NCBI GenBank assembly: GCA_928722015.1
Contig: CAKMWI010000001.1
Location: 1 to 42,806 of the forward strand
Length of the DNA: 42,806 bases
Source: Candidatus Gastranaerophilales bacterium
Lineage (GTDB): Bacteria; Cyanobacteriota; Vampirovibrionia; Gastranaerophilales; Gastranaerophilaceae
Reading direction: 5' to 3'
A model generated the notes under the pieces. That model ran no database searches. It was not told where the DNA came from and saw only the letters and a program-made list of their open reading frames with translations. Positions within the stretch are counted from its first letter, which is position 1, and each line of letters opens with the position of its first letter. Below are positions 22,739-31,508 of this stretch, in pieces. A program made the position numbers and the translations under genes.

Positions 22739-23113
22739 ATGATTAACAAAGTAACATTTACAGGCAGAGAAACTATGCTAACTAAAGGATTAGAAAGTGC
22801 AACAAAACATGCTTACGTTAAAGCAAGTAAAATATTTTCACCTGCAGAGGTAAAAGCCGCAGAAGAAACAGTTGCAAAAGCAAAAGAAGGTGATAGCTAT
22901 TTAAGATTTTTAGATTCACTTAACTCTGAATCAACATATACAAGTCCGTTTGCTCCAACAGAAACAGCTGCACAAAAGTCTCATTCTATAGTGGAATCAA
23001 TAAATGATCTGACTCAAAGTCAAAAAAATAGCTTTAGCTGGCAGGTAGCACATGGTACTCCTAGAAGCGAAGCTTTAAATTCTAGTTTACAGCATATTGA
23101 CTTCAATGCATAA
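22739..23113 (+). CDS. Small hypothetical protein, N-terminus INKVTFTGRE
   Basis: 124 aa, preceded by AAAGGAGA, so very likely translated. There is no signal peptide or membrane segment. It is helical in the middle (FSPAEVKAAEETVAKAKEG) and Ser/Thr-rich later. The short opening 'NKVTFTG' resembles the start of many small lineage-specific proteins I associate with Gastranaerophilales; I recall this as a pattern, without proof. Function unknown; it lies alone between speD and the convergent nnrD. Confidence 0.65.
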   Translation: MINKVTFTGRETMLTKGLESATKHAYVKASKIFSPAEVKAAEETVAKAKEGDSYLRFLDSLNSESTYTSPFAPTETAAQKSHSIVESINDLTQSQKNSFSWQVAHGTPRSEALNSSLQHIDFNA

Positions 23114-23114
23114 T

Positions 23115-23927
23115 TTATAAACTTTTTATAACTGTAGGAATAAAGCTTATCAAATCTTCAGCCATTACTGAATATTCGGTAAGCTTTTCCTTTGCAAAAT
23201 CTCCACATAATCCATGTAAATATACACCCAAACAAGCAGCTTCGAATATATCCATATTTTGAGCAACCAAACCTGATATCATGCCAGCTAAGACATCTCC
23301 TGAACCAGCTTTTGCCATTGAATTATTTCCGGTACTATTCACATACAGCTTCAAATCAGGAGAAACCACAATTGTCTTATGAGTTTTTAAAACAGTTATA
23401 CAGTTATAAATCTTTGAAATTTTTTTTGCCGAATTTTCCAAATCTGACAGTACATCTTCCAAATTACAAGAAAGAAGTCTGGCAGCTTCTTTTGGATGCG
23501 GGGTTAAAATAGATTTTCTAAAATGTCTTGCAATAAAAACTTCTGGAAACTTTGATAAAATATTTAAACCATCAGCATCAATAATAATTGGTGTTTCTTG
23601 CGGAATATTACGAATAGCTGTATTAAAAATTTCTACAGCAGTGTCGCTTAAGCCCAAGCCACATCCTATTTCAACAACAGTTGCCAAACTGATATTAGCT
23701 AACAATTCTGAATAAGGAAGAAAAACAATATTTTGAGTCTGCGAAGCTACAGCATTTATAACTTTCTCTGTTGAACATAAAAAACAATAACCACAACCTA
23801 TTTTCAATGCTGACACACTGGATAAATAAGCAGCACCAGGCATGTAATCAGAACCGGCAATATTTAATACCCTGCCATAAGTTGCTTTATTTGAGTTTTC
23901 TTTTCGTTTTGGAAGCTTAAAGTCCAT
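23115..23927 (-). CDS. nnrD: ADP/ATP-dependent NAD(P)H-hydrate dehydratase (YjeF C-terminal domain only)
   Basis: 270 aa ribokinase-like fold. NSMAKAGSGDVLAGMISGL carries the nucleotide-binding loop and catalytic Asp. VLTPHPKEAARLL and IIDADGLNIL are family motifs. It repairs hydrated NAD(P)H. The usual bifunctional protein has an N-terminal NnrE epimerase domain, which is absent here, as in Bacillus YxkO. It overlaps trmL by 11 bases. Confidence 0.92.
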   Translation of the reverse strand: MDFKLPKRKENSNKATYGRVLNIAGSDYMPGAAYLSSVSALKIGCGYCFLCSTEKVINAVASQTQNIVFLPYSELLANISLATVVEIGCGLGLSDTAVEIFNTAIRNIPQETPIIIDADGLNILSKFPEVFIARHFRKSILTPHPKEAARLLSCNLEDVLSDLENSAKKISKIYNCITVLKTHKTIVVSPDLKLYVNSTGNNSMAKAGSGDVLAGMISGLVAQNMDIFEAACLGVYLHGLCGDFAKEKLTEYSVMAEDLISFIPTVIKSL

Positions 23928-24366
23928 TTTGTCTTATTGCCTCATAAGCTACAATTGCCACCGAATTTGATAAATTTAAACTGCGTTGCCCGTCTTTCAT
24001 TGGAATAGTTCTGGCATGAGAATCCTTGACATATTTATCAGGTAATCCCCTCGTTTCTGGACCAAACACAATAAAATCACCATCTTTAAACTCTATATCT
24101 GTATATAATTTATCAGTCTTAGTTGTCAAATAATAAAATGTACCATCAGGAAATTCATTGTACAACTCGTCCATAGATTCCAGTTTATGTAAATCCACAC
24201 TCTCCCAGTAATCCAAACCTGCACGTTTTGTATACTTACTACTCAAAGAAAACCCTAATTTGCCAACCAAATATAAACTTGCTCCACAACAGGCACAAAG
24301 TCTTGCTATATTTCCGGTATTTTGAGGTATCTCAGGTTCATATAAAACTATATTCAACTTGGACAT
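23917..24366 (-). CDS. trmL: tRNA (cytidine/uridine-34-2'-O)-methyltransferase TrmL
   Basis: 149 aa, the minimal SPOUT methyltransferase. Motifs: LYEPEIPQNTGNIARLCA, GLDYWESV, FGPETRGLP and IPMKDGQRSLNLSNSVAIVAYEA, which form the trefoil knot binding SAM. It methylates the wobble base of tRNA-Leu. Length and lack of an extra RNA-binding domain distinguish it from TrmH. Confidence 0.95.
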   Translation of the reverse strand: MSKLNIVLYEPEIPQNTGNIARLCACCGASLYLVGKLGFSLSSKYTKRAGLDYWESVDLHKLESMDELYNEFPDGTFYYLTTKTDKLYTDIEFKDGDFIVFGPETRGLPDKYVKDSHARTIPMKDGQRSLNLSNSVAIVAYEAIRQNGL

Positions 24367-24381
24367 AATATTATAATTCCT

Positions 24382-24996
24382 CTATTTCTTCTCGAATAGC
24401 TTACCGCTCTCAGCAACAACAGGAATTGCTCTGACCACACAAAATATAATAGCAAACCATGCCAATATAACTGCAATAAATTTAATAACTTCCGCATAAG
24501 TTGATGGCAAAGTTGGAATATATGCAATTATAAGAAATATAAATGCAGCAACCTTTGCCACAGCATAACTTATTCGCATAAATTTAGACGCACATATAAA
24601 TTTACCCCAAGCAGTAGACTGCATAGATTTATCTCCAAAAGCAGTCATCCCTTTAGATAAGGCAACACTTCTTATACTATCAGTAGTAAATGCTCTTGCT
24701 ATACAAATTAATGGAAACACAATATTCAACCAACCTAAAACTGCAAAAGCAATCCAATATGAAGCTTCAACAATTCTGTCCCCCATAATATCAAGAACTG
24801 ACCCCCACTCTGAGGCTTGGTTATATTTTCTTGCAATATAACCGTCAACACCATCCATAGAAAATGCAATTGCTGTTAAAATAACAGACCAAATATATGC
24901 ATTTTTATTATCAATAAAAAGCAAACCGATAGCAGCATAAGCTACAAAAATACGGGTTATTGATACAATATTTGCCGTATTATTTTTTATATCCAT
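24382..24996 (-). CDS. CDP-alcohol phosphatidyltransferase family membrane enzyme
   Basis: 204 aa from the ATG at 24996, which has AGAGAGG upstream; a longer frame starting at 25032 overlaps the previous gene. The signature D-G-x-D-G-x2-A-R...G-x3-D-x3-D is complete (MDGVDGYIARKYNQASEWG, SVLDIMGDR). About six membrane helices. It transfers a phosphatidyl group from CDP-diacylglycerol to a polyol. PgsA-type (phosphatidylglycerophosphate synthase) is possible, but the sequence could equally be another alcohol acceptor. Confidence 0.85.
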   Translation of the reverse strand: MDIKNNTANIVSITRIFVAYAAIGLLFIDNKNAYIWSVILTAIAFSMDGVDGYIARKYNQASEWGSVLDIMGDRIVEASYWIAFAVLGWLNIVFPLICIARAFTTDSIRSVALSKGMTAFGDKSMQSTAWGKFICASKFMRISYAVAKVAAFIFLIIAYIPTLPSTYAEVIKFIAVILAWFAIIFCVVRAIPVVAESGKLFEKK

Positions 24997-25010
24997 AATA
25001 TCCTCTCTTA

Positions 25011-26009
25011 CTATTTTTTCGTTCTTGACCAAGCAAAATCAAAATTATCAAGATTTTTTGCTCTATCGCCAAGCATAATTTTTTCAGCTTCTTCTAAGAT
25101 ACTTACAACTATAAAACCATTTTCACCATCAGATCTTGCTTTTTTACCTGTTTCACAACAACTGATAAAGTGTTGGCATTCCAATTTCAACGGTTCAATT
25201 TCAAGATAATCAAGCTGAACATTCTCACTATTTCCGGCCTTAAAATTATCATAAATAGTTAATTTATGTTCAGGAACCGTATCATCCAAAATTGCAGTAG
25301 CTTTTGTTCCCCTTACCAATAATTGGACATGCTTTCTAGGAGTAATCCAACTATCAGTAATGTGTGCAATAGCGCCCCCTTCCATCTGGATTCCTATATG
25401 AGTTATATCCATAATATCATTACCATCGGAAGAACAACCAATAGCTGAAATTACACGTTTAGGATTTTTTCCTAAGACGTAACTTATCATAGAAACATCA
25501 TGTGGTGCTAAATCCCACATAACACTCCTATCATTTTTAAAATAATTTATATTCAATCTATCACTCTGGGCATATACGATATCTCCTAAAACACCATCCT
25601 CAACAAGCATTTTTAAACGGTTAACAGCAGGATGGTATAATAAAAGATGCCCAACCATTAAAATCAAACCTTTTTTATCAGCTAAATCTGTTAAATCACG
25701 TGCCTCTTGCGCTACAGTTGAAATAGGTTTTTCGACATAAACATGCTTGCCAGCTTCCAACATAGCCTTAACAAATTTGAAATGAGTATGGCTTGGCGTT
25801 ACAACAACAACACCGGTAATTTCTTTACTATGTAAAATATCATTATAGTCTTTTGTAATCTTTACTCCAGGATATTGCTCCTTTACCTTAGCAAGATTTT
25901 CATCATCAAGGTCGCAGACCATTTCTAATGCATTCAAGTTGTAAAAATTACGAACAATATTTCTACCCCATAGGCCACAACCTAATACCGCTATTCTTTG
26001 TTCACTCAT
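25011..26009 (-). CDS. Gfo/Idh/MocA family oxidoreductase
   Basis: 332 aa. N-terminal NAD(P) Rossmann with AVLGCGLWGRNIVRNF, then GVVVVTPSHTHFKFVKAML and the EKP motif in HVYVEKPIST. The C-terminal domain has the active-site region MWDLAPHDVSMISYVLG. The nearest plan is that of nucleotide-sugar 3-dehydrogenases (WlbA-like), but the substrate cannot be fixed. It is flanked by a GT2 gene and a phosphatidyltransferase, which fits surface-sugar synthesis. Confidence 0.88.
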   Translation of the reverse strand: MSEQRIAVLGCGLWGRNIVRNFYNLNALEMVCDLDDENLAKVKEQYPGVKITKDYNDILHSKEITGVVVVTPSHTHFKFVKAMLEAGKHVYVEKPISTVAQEARDLTDLADKKGLILMVGHLLLYHPAVNRLKMLVEDGVLGDIVYAQSDRLNINYFKNDRSVMWDLAPHDVSMISYVLGKNPKRVISAIGCSSDGNDIMDITHIGIQMEGGAIAHITDSWITPRKHVQLLVRGTKATAILDDTVPEHKLTIYDNFKAGNSENVQLDYLEIEPLKLECQHFISCCETGKKARSDGENGFIVVSILEEAEKIMLGDRAKNLDNFDFAWSRTKK

Positions 26010-26103
26010 CTTTCCCTAACTTTCTATAAAACATACTATCTTACTTAATTATAAACTTGAAAATATATTTTGCAAATATTTAATAAGTTTCTTAACTTTA
26101 AAA

Positions 26104-26985
26104 TTATCCTCTGTTATTTCTTTCCTGAGCTTTCATATTTTGTACAGCCTGGAGCCGCAAATTGTACATAGCTTCATACCGTTCAAAAAATAAATTTCTA
26201 TCTTCTGGAGGAAATTTATCTGCAAATTTTTCAAGAAGAGGTCGAGGTACTTCAGAAAATTTAACCATTCTGTCTAAAACTTCATTTGTCATAGGATACA
26301 TGTTTTTATAATTTTTATAAAAAATATGACTACACTCAGCTTCAACTTGAACAGTATGTTTTGCAACCTGCTCTCCTAACTTATAAGTTACAATATTTCC
26401 ATCAAAAAATACCCCTTTAAATCCGTTTAACATTAATCTTATAGTTAAATCATAATCGGCCAAAAGCTTAAACTTATCATCAAAATATCTTAATTGCTCT
26501 AATGCCTCCCGCTTAAAAAACATTGCCTGCCTAGGACATGGTGTAACCTGAAAAGCGTTCAACATTGCAGGCGTAAATAAAAATACATATCCGTCAGGAT
26601 GACAACAATATGAAGGAAAGAAACAAAAATCCGCATTTTCTTCTTCCATAAGAGTGATAACATCTGAAATTCCAGTAATATCATGATAAAAATCATCACA
26701 ACTTAAAAATGCAATATACTTTCCTTTTGCTCGCATTATACCTTTATTATAAGCATCAAATTTACCATGATCAGGCTCAGAGAAAAAATTAATAAAACCA
26801 TTGTTTTTATATTCTTTAAGAAGTTCAACAGTGCCATCTTGAGAAGCATTATCAATAATCAAATGTTCTACATAGGGATAAGTCTGCCTATCAAGCAAAT
26901 TTATTAATAAAGTAAAATCATCGGTTTGCCCTTTATCAACAATATTTGATGTCGTTGTTATAATAGTAACTTCCGGTTCATACAT
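26104..26985 (-). CDS. Family 2 glycosyltransferase
   Basis: 293 aa GT-A fold: VTIITTTSNIVDKGQ start, LIIDNASQDGTVELL, GIMRAKGKYIAFLSCDDFY (the D-x-D equivalent reading CDD) and ADYDLTIRLML as the catalytic-base region. No membrane helices. It probably adds a sugar to a surface polysaccharide or lipid. It lies between a PBP4-type peptidase and an oxidoreductase. Confidence 0.88.
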   Translation of the reverse strand: MYEPEVTIITTTSNIVDKGQTDDFTLLINLLDRQTYPYVEHLIIDNASQDGTVELLKEYKNNGFINFFSEPDHGKFDAYNKGIMRAKGKYIAFLSCDDFYHDITGISDVITLMEEENADFCFFPSYCCHPDGYVFLFTPAMLNAFQVTPCPRQAMFFKREALEQLRYFDDKFKLLADYDLTIRLMLNGFKGVFFDGNIVTYKLGEQVAKHTVQVEAECSHIFYKNYKNMYPMTNEVLDRMVKFSEVPRPLLEKFADKFPPEDRNLFFERYEAMYNLRLQAVQNMKAQERNNRG

Positions 26986-27003
26986 ATTTAAAATCCTTTT
27001 CTA

Positions 27004-28359
27004 TTAATAAGTTACAAATACCTGACGAAGAATTTGTTCTTCAATGTTATGCTTATCTGCAGCAGAAGTTTTAGCATCATTAATCATTATATCAAATGCA
27101 TAAACTTTTCCTTTTCTAGTTGTTATGTAACCGGCAATAGCACTAGTATCTGATAATGTACCGGTTTTTGCATTAAGATTGTTTCGAAAATACAACATTC
27201 TGTTTTTTAGGGTTCCTTCCCCCGGAGTAGGTAAATATGCTCTAAAAGTATCAAAATCTTCTTCATTTGCCCTCAAAACCAAAAAAGAAGACATAAAATC
27301 TGCCGTCATAAGATTATTTTTTGAAACTCCACTTCCATCAACAATTTTTACATCCTCAGAATTTATAGCCAACTTATCAAGATAATTCTTTAGCATTCCA
27401 AGAGAATTGTCTATTTTTCCGGATGATTTTGCCCAAACAGCACCAGCCAATTTAAATAAAGTTTCAGCAGTCAAATTATTACTATTTTTTAAAATAGAAG
27501 ACATTGCAATAGAAACCTCATGATTGATTTCGCCGACCAAATAAACATTAGAAGGTGGCAAAGTTGCAACTCTTATAGGATTAAAATAATCTAACTTCTT
27601 AGAACGAATAGCATCTTCTAATCTTAATGTAAAATACATTTTCGGATTATTAACAGGAATTTTAATAATTTCTGTTTTTGAAACAGTACCTGTCGCATTT
27701 ATAACATTTGGAGCAATACTGTTATTTCTATCTATAGATACACTATTATTTTTTTCAGAAAAATCAGTTGTTACTAAATTCATAAATGTTAAAGGATAAA
27801 AAGGTTTAGTAACAATCGATGCCGGGGTACTATTATTAGTTGGTGTAATTTCTATTCTCAACAAATTTCCATCTAAATTGTATGCACTAAATTTAGGCAT
27901 TAATGGATTCAAGTCATCATCCCATTGCCAACCTTCCCCCCACTCCACATTATCAAAAATTGAAGCATCTAAGTATATATTTTTGGGTGAAATAATATTT
28001 TTAGCCTTAGCCAAATCTATCAACTGCTCTATATCAGATGAAGTTAAAAAAGGATCAGCACCCAATTTTATATATAAATCATTGTTTGTACTTTTATACA
28101 ATTTTGTTGAAAAAACATAATCTTGACCTAATGTATCCAATGCTGCAGATGAAGTTACAATCTTTAATGTAGATGCAGGCATCATCGGCATTTTGGAATT
28201 AAGTGAATATACACAATTACCAGTATCAACATCCTTAATCGATACTGAAATAGCACTTTTATTAATATTTAACGAATTTATCGTTTTTGTAACGGAATCA
28301 GCGCTGGCAACAGTTATCGAAAAACATAATGACAATAAAAGACTAATTATTTTGCGCAT
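27004..28359 (-). CDS. dacB: D-alanyl-D-alanine carboxypeptidase/endopeptidase, PBP4 (DacB) family
   Basis: 451 aa with a Sec signal peptide (residues 1-20, cleavage after ASA). The active-site triads are SxxK (PASTLKIV, Ser63), SxN (NSNNLTAE) and KTG (NAKTGTLSDTS). The large insert between SxxK and SxN is diagnostic of class C PBPs. It trims peptidoglycan stem peptides in the periplasm. It overlaps the nitrilase gene by 13 bases. Confidence 0.94.
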   Translation of the reverse strand: MRKIISLLLSLCFSITVASADSVTKTINSLNINKSAISVSIKDVDTGNCVYSLNSKMPMMPASTLKIVTSSAALDTLGQDYVFSTKLYKSTNNDLYIKLGADPFLTSSDIEQLIDLAKAKNIISPKNIYLDASIFDNVEWGEGWQWDDDLNPLMPKFSAYNLDGNLLRIEITPTNNSTPASIVTKPFYPLTFMNLVTTDFSEKNNSVSIDRNNSIAPNVINATGTVSKTEIIKIPVNNPKMYFTLRLEDAIRSKKLDYFNPIRVATLPPSNVYLVGEINHEVSIAMSSILKNSNNLTAETLFKLAGAVWAKSSGKIDNSLGMLKNYLDKLAINSEDVKIVDGSGVSKNNLMTADFMSSFLVLRANEEDFDTFRAYLPTPGEGTLKNRMLYFRNNLNAKTGTLSDTSAIAGYITTRKGKVYAFDIMINDAKTSAADKHNIEEQILRQVFVTY

Positions 28360-29171
28360 ACTACTTTAACCTCGTAATTATTTTTAATATCACTTAATAT
28401 GGTACACATACTCCTAAAATCATACATTGGCTCTAAATAAATATCTGCAGTTCTAATACCCTCACCTTTCATTATTGATGTTAACACATCGCCTTTGTAA
28501 TCAATAATTCTGGACTCCCCGAGATTATATTCTCCATTATCTATATATCCACTCTGTGTAAGAGCAATCATATAAGTCTGATTTTCCACAGCTCTGGATT
28601 TTGTCATTACCTCCCATGGAACCGGCTTTTTTGCCCCCCAGGCTGCGCAATTAACAAAAATATCAGCACCTGCAACTCTATATGCTCTGTATATTTCAGG
28701 AAATCTTATATCATAACAAATAGTCAATCCAAAATTTACTCCTTCAATATTGACTAAAACAGGAGAATCACCTGGTGAAACATAACTGCCTTCATCACAT
28801 CCGTAATAAGAATATAAATGATTCTTTGAGTATACTGCTAATAAATTTCCGCATCTGTCAATAACTGGACAAGTATTATAATATTTGTCCGAATCTCTTG
28901 TAATAAAACTTCCTCCAATAATATTTATATTATATTGTTTTGCAAGAGAAGAAAGAAAAGCAATCACACTACTATTTTCTAAAACTTGAGCAGATTTACG
29001 AAAATAAGAACAAGCCCAGCCGACAGTCCAAACTTCCGGCAATACAAGAACATCACTCCCTTTTGGAAGTTCATTTCCAACAAGTTCTTCGATTTTTTTA
29101 CAATTTGCATCAATATCCCCGAGAATTGAAGACATTTGCAAGATTGAAACTGTTATTTTTTTCGTTTCCAT
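28347..29171 (-). CDS. Carbon-nitrogen hydrolase (nitrilase superfamily)
   Basis: 274 aa with the complete Glu-Lys-Cys triad: Glu in DVLVLPEVWTVGW, Lys in YSKNHLY and Cys in GLTICYDIRFPEIYR. The order suits an omega-amidase or Nit-type amidase, perhaps cleaning deaminated glutathione or 2-oxoglutaramate. The substrate is inferred only. It overlaps both neighbours (dacB and the acyltransferase) and is clearly in one operon with them. Confidence 0.9.
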   Translation of the reverse strand: METKKITVSILQMSSILGDIDANCKKIEELVGNELPKGSDVLVLPEVWTVGWACSYFRKSAQVLENSSVIAFLSSLAKQYNINIIGGSFITRDSDKYYNTCPVIDRCGNLLAVYSKNHLYSYYGCDEGSYVSPGDSPVLVNIEGVNFGLTICYDIRFPEIYRAYRVAGADIFVNCAAWGAKKPVPWEVMTKSRAVENQTYMIALTQSGYIDNGEYNLGESRIIDYKGDVLTSIMKGEGIRTADIYLEPMYDFRSMCTILSDIKNNYEVKVVCAK

Positions 29172-29821
29172 AACTTCAAATTTTTAGCCTCTTTATATTT
29201 TTCAGGAGCGATTTTTTCTAAATTTAGCAAAGAATCCCTAACTTCCTTTGCAATTTGCTCATCTGTTTTACCTTCAGGATAAATAGGATCGCCATATAAA
29301 TTCAATAACCAACAAGGACCTATAGGCGAAGTCATTTTATCCCAAGAAGGAAATTTTACAAATGTAAAATTTGGAGAATACCAATGAATTGGAATAATAG
29401 GAACATTAGCTTCTCTTGCTAAAACTACAGCTCCCGGTTTTACTTTATGCAAAGGTCCTCTTGGACCATCTACCATAATTGCTATATTTTCACCCTGTTT
29501 TAATTTTGATATCATTTTCAAAGTACCGGAAACAGCTCCCTTTCTGTTCGAAGAGCCTCTGCAAGTCTTAAACCCCCACTTCTCACAAACCTTTGCAATT
29601 ATTTCCCCATCCAGGGAATTACTAATTAAAATATTTACATTTGCCCTATCCGGAAGCCCATGAACACAAAATTGATTTTCATGCCACATTGCATAAATAC
29701 AAGGCTTCACAGCTGGTACCTCAAATTCCGTAATATATGTAAAACATTCTTGAACCTTCATAATAGAATATGCAAGATTCGTAAGTTGTCCCATATTTTT
29801 TCTATTTATTAGCCTAACCAT
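29153..29821 (-). CDS. Lysophospholipid acyltransferase family protein (DUF374)
   Basis: 222 aa. The DUF374 signature is clear: YAMWHENQF as the H-x4-D-like motif (here HENQF), NSLDGEIIA, RGSSNRKGAVSGTLKMI, VDGPRGPLHKVKPGAVVLAREANVPIIP. These enzymes are linked to lipid A or other outer-membrane acylation. The presence of one supports a Gram-negative envelope. The start is a leaderless-type ATG with TGATACAAT 9 bases upstream. First gene of the minus-strand operon that runs down to about 23115. Confidence 0.88.
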   Translation of the reverse strand: MVRLINRKNMGQLTNLAYSIMKVQECFTYITEFEVPAVKPCIYAMWHENQFCVHGLPDRANVNILISNSLDGEIIAKVCEKWGFKTCRGSSNRKGAVSGTLKMISKLKQGENIAIMVDGPRGPLHKVKPGAVVLAREANVPIIPIHWYSPNFTFVKFPSWDKMTSPIGPCWLLNLYGDPIYPEGKTDEQIAKEVRDSLLNLEKIAPEKYKEAKNLKLWKRKK

Positions 29822-29830
29822 AATATAATA

Positions 29831-29839
29831 ATTGTATCA
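29831..29839 (-). promoter_or_regulatory. Extended -10 promoter close to the DUF374 gene start
   Basis: Minus strand TGATACAAT, identical to the one in front of gatD, ends 9 bases before the ATG. No Shine-Dalgarno lies between them. Confidence 0.5.
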
Positions 29840-29899
29840 TACACAAAGCTAAAAGATAAAATATTTATAAAAATGTAAAATTTAGCTATAAAAAAATGC

Positions 29900-29928
29900 T
29901 TGACGTACAACTTTTTTTATTCTAAACT
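29900..29928 (+). promoter_or_regulatory. Strong sigma-70-type promoter for tRNA-Pro
   Basis: TTGACG (29900-29905), exactly 17 bases, then TAAACT (29923-29928), 36 bases before the first base of the tRNA. Confidence 0.7.
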
Positions 29929-29964
29929 GAAATTGTTCGCAAAAAGTGAACAAAAAATCAAAAT

Positions 29965-30041
29965 CGGGATGTGGCGCAGCTTGGTAGCGCACCTCGCTTG
30001 GGACGAGGGGGTCGCATGTTCGAATCATGTCATCCCGACCA
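29965..30041 (+). tRNA. tRNA-Pro (anticodon TGG)
   Basis: 77 bases. The acceptor stem CGGGATG pairs with CATCCCG, the D arm is GCGC...GCGC, and the anticodon stem CCTCG/CGAGG encloses the loop CTTGGGA (anticodon TGG). The T arm is GCATG-TTCGAAT-CATGT, with a discriminator A and an encoded CCA end. It is intact and reads wobble Pro codons. Confidence 0.97.
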
Positions 30042-30046
30042 TTTTT

Positions 30047-30074
30047 AAAGTCTGACTTAAGTCAGACTTTTTTT
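30047..30074 (+). terminator. Terminator after tRNA-Pro
   Basis: A self-complementary 24-base palindrome (AAAGTCTGACTT and its reverse complement) running into seven T. Confidence 0.85.
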
Positions 30075-30105
30075 ATTTAAGAAAAAATAAACAAATTATA
30101 AAATG

Positions 30106-30134
30106 TTGCACAGTATAAAAATTTAACATATATT
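30106..30134 (+). promoter_or_regulatory. Sigma-70-type promoter for the AlgJ-like/MBOAT pair
   Basis: TTGCAC (30106-30111), 17 bases, then TATATT (30129-30134), 30 bases before the ATG with GAGGAAA in between. Confidence 0.6.
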
Positions 30135-30164
30135 TGTAAATATGTAGATTATTACTGAGGAAAT

Positions 30165-31508
30165 ATGAAAAATTTAAATATAGCTGCAATTTTATTTAGC
30201 ATACTAATTCTATGCGTAACAAATTATGCTTGGCTGGATTATTCTTCAAATGAAGAATTTAACTTTCCTTTATTTTTCATTATTCTAACTTTTTCCTATA
30301 TAATTTACTCAAAATTTTTCATAATTATCGATATACTAAAAAAAAACAATCCCACTAATACTATATTTATTATTACAATTTTTTGCATGCTCTTTCTACC
30401 AATCAGTATCATAAATCATGATAGTATCTCCGATTCTGAAGAAAGATTTCTTGCAAAATTTCCAAAACTGTTAGAAGATAACCACTTTAACTATAAATTT
30501 GGACATGAATTTGAAAATTGGTTTAATGACAGATTTTTTGGAAGAAACCAAATTATACAACTTTATAACAATCTAAAAGTTATATGTTCCGGAGATTTAG
30601 TAAAATTTCCAACTATACATTTTTATAAGTCGAACGGATGGATGCTGGCAAATCAGGATTTTCATGGATACAAGAAATATACAAATAATCAATTAAATAT
30701 AATATCAACAAACATTCGGCAACTCAAAGAGTTTTGCAATAAGAACAATATCAAATTATATATAATGGTAGTTCCATCAAAAGAAATCCTATACAAAGAT
30801 ATGGATTTAATGCGATTACCTAAAAAGTCGACAAAACAAAATAAAGTCAAAACCTTAGTTGAAAAAATTTATAAAGACCTGAACTATGAAATATTATATC
30901 CTGAAGAAGAACTGCTCACATTAAAGAAAGAAAATAAATTTGTTTTCTTTAAAACAGATACACATCCAACAGATGAAGCTGCTTATGAACTCTATAAAAT
31001 ATTTATCAAACAAATATCGAAAAATTTCCCAGACATACATATAACACCTCTTTCTGAATATAAAAAATCAACCAATAATCTCGTAAGAGCAGGAAGTAGT
31101 GCTGATTTATATGAGGAAGGAACATACTATCGCCTTGCATATATTAATTATCAAAAATTACTGAATACAAAATACACATACTACAACTACAAACATCCTG
31201 AAAATATAGATATTGTTGAGGATGGATTACATCAAACTTATACCAACAAAAATGGAAAATATAAATTATTTATCCTAGGTGATTCTTTTCAAGAAAACAT
31301 GTCCAGATTCTTGAGTACTAATTTTTACCAAATAGATAAATGGAGAGGAAACTTCAAAGAAATGCCTCCTATTAGAGAATCTAATCTCGACATGAATGTT
31401 TTTGAATCAATAATTCTAGATTTTAAACCGGATATATTATTTATTATTTTACATCAGGATAATGCTGACTGGTTTTTAGAATTATACCCTGATAAGAGGA
31501 GAAAATAA
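30165..31508 (+). CDS. AlgJ/AlgX-like SGNH-type protein of a polysaccharide O-acetylation pair
   Basis: 447 aa. Two or three N-terminal membrane helices (to about residue 85) are followed by a periplasmic domain. The domain carries the AlgX/AlgJ-type motifs: MVVPSKEILY, KTDTHPTDEAAYELY (the D-x-H pair) and FILGDSFQENM (the Ser block). Such proteins move acetyl groups delivered by an MBOAT partner to an exported polysaccharide; the gene overlaps that partner by one base (TAATG). The exact glycan is unknown, and no alginate synthesis genes are nearby. Confidence 0.8.
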   Translation: MKNLNIAAILFSILILCVTNYAWLDYSSNEEFNFPLFFIILTFSYIIYSKFFIIIDILKKNNPTNTIFIITIFCMLFLPISIINHDSISDSEERFLAKFPKLLEDNHFNYKFGHEFENWFNDRFFGRNQIIQLYNNLKVICSGDLVKFPTIHFYKSNGWMLANQDFHGYKKYTNNQLNIISTNIRQLKEFCNKNNIKLYIMVVPSKEILYKDMDLMRLPKKSTKQNKVKTLVEKIYKDLNYEILYPEEELLTLKKENKFVFFKTDTHPTDEAAYELYKIFIKQISKNFPDIHITPLSEYKKSTNNLVRAGSSADLYEEGTYYRLAYINYQKLLNTKYTYYNYKHPENIDIVEDGLHQTYTNKNGKYKLFILGDSFQENMSRFLSTNFYQIDKWRGNFKEMPPIRESNLDMNVFESIILDFKPDILFIILHQDNADWFLELYPDKRRK

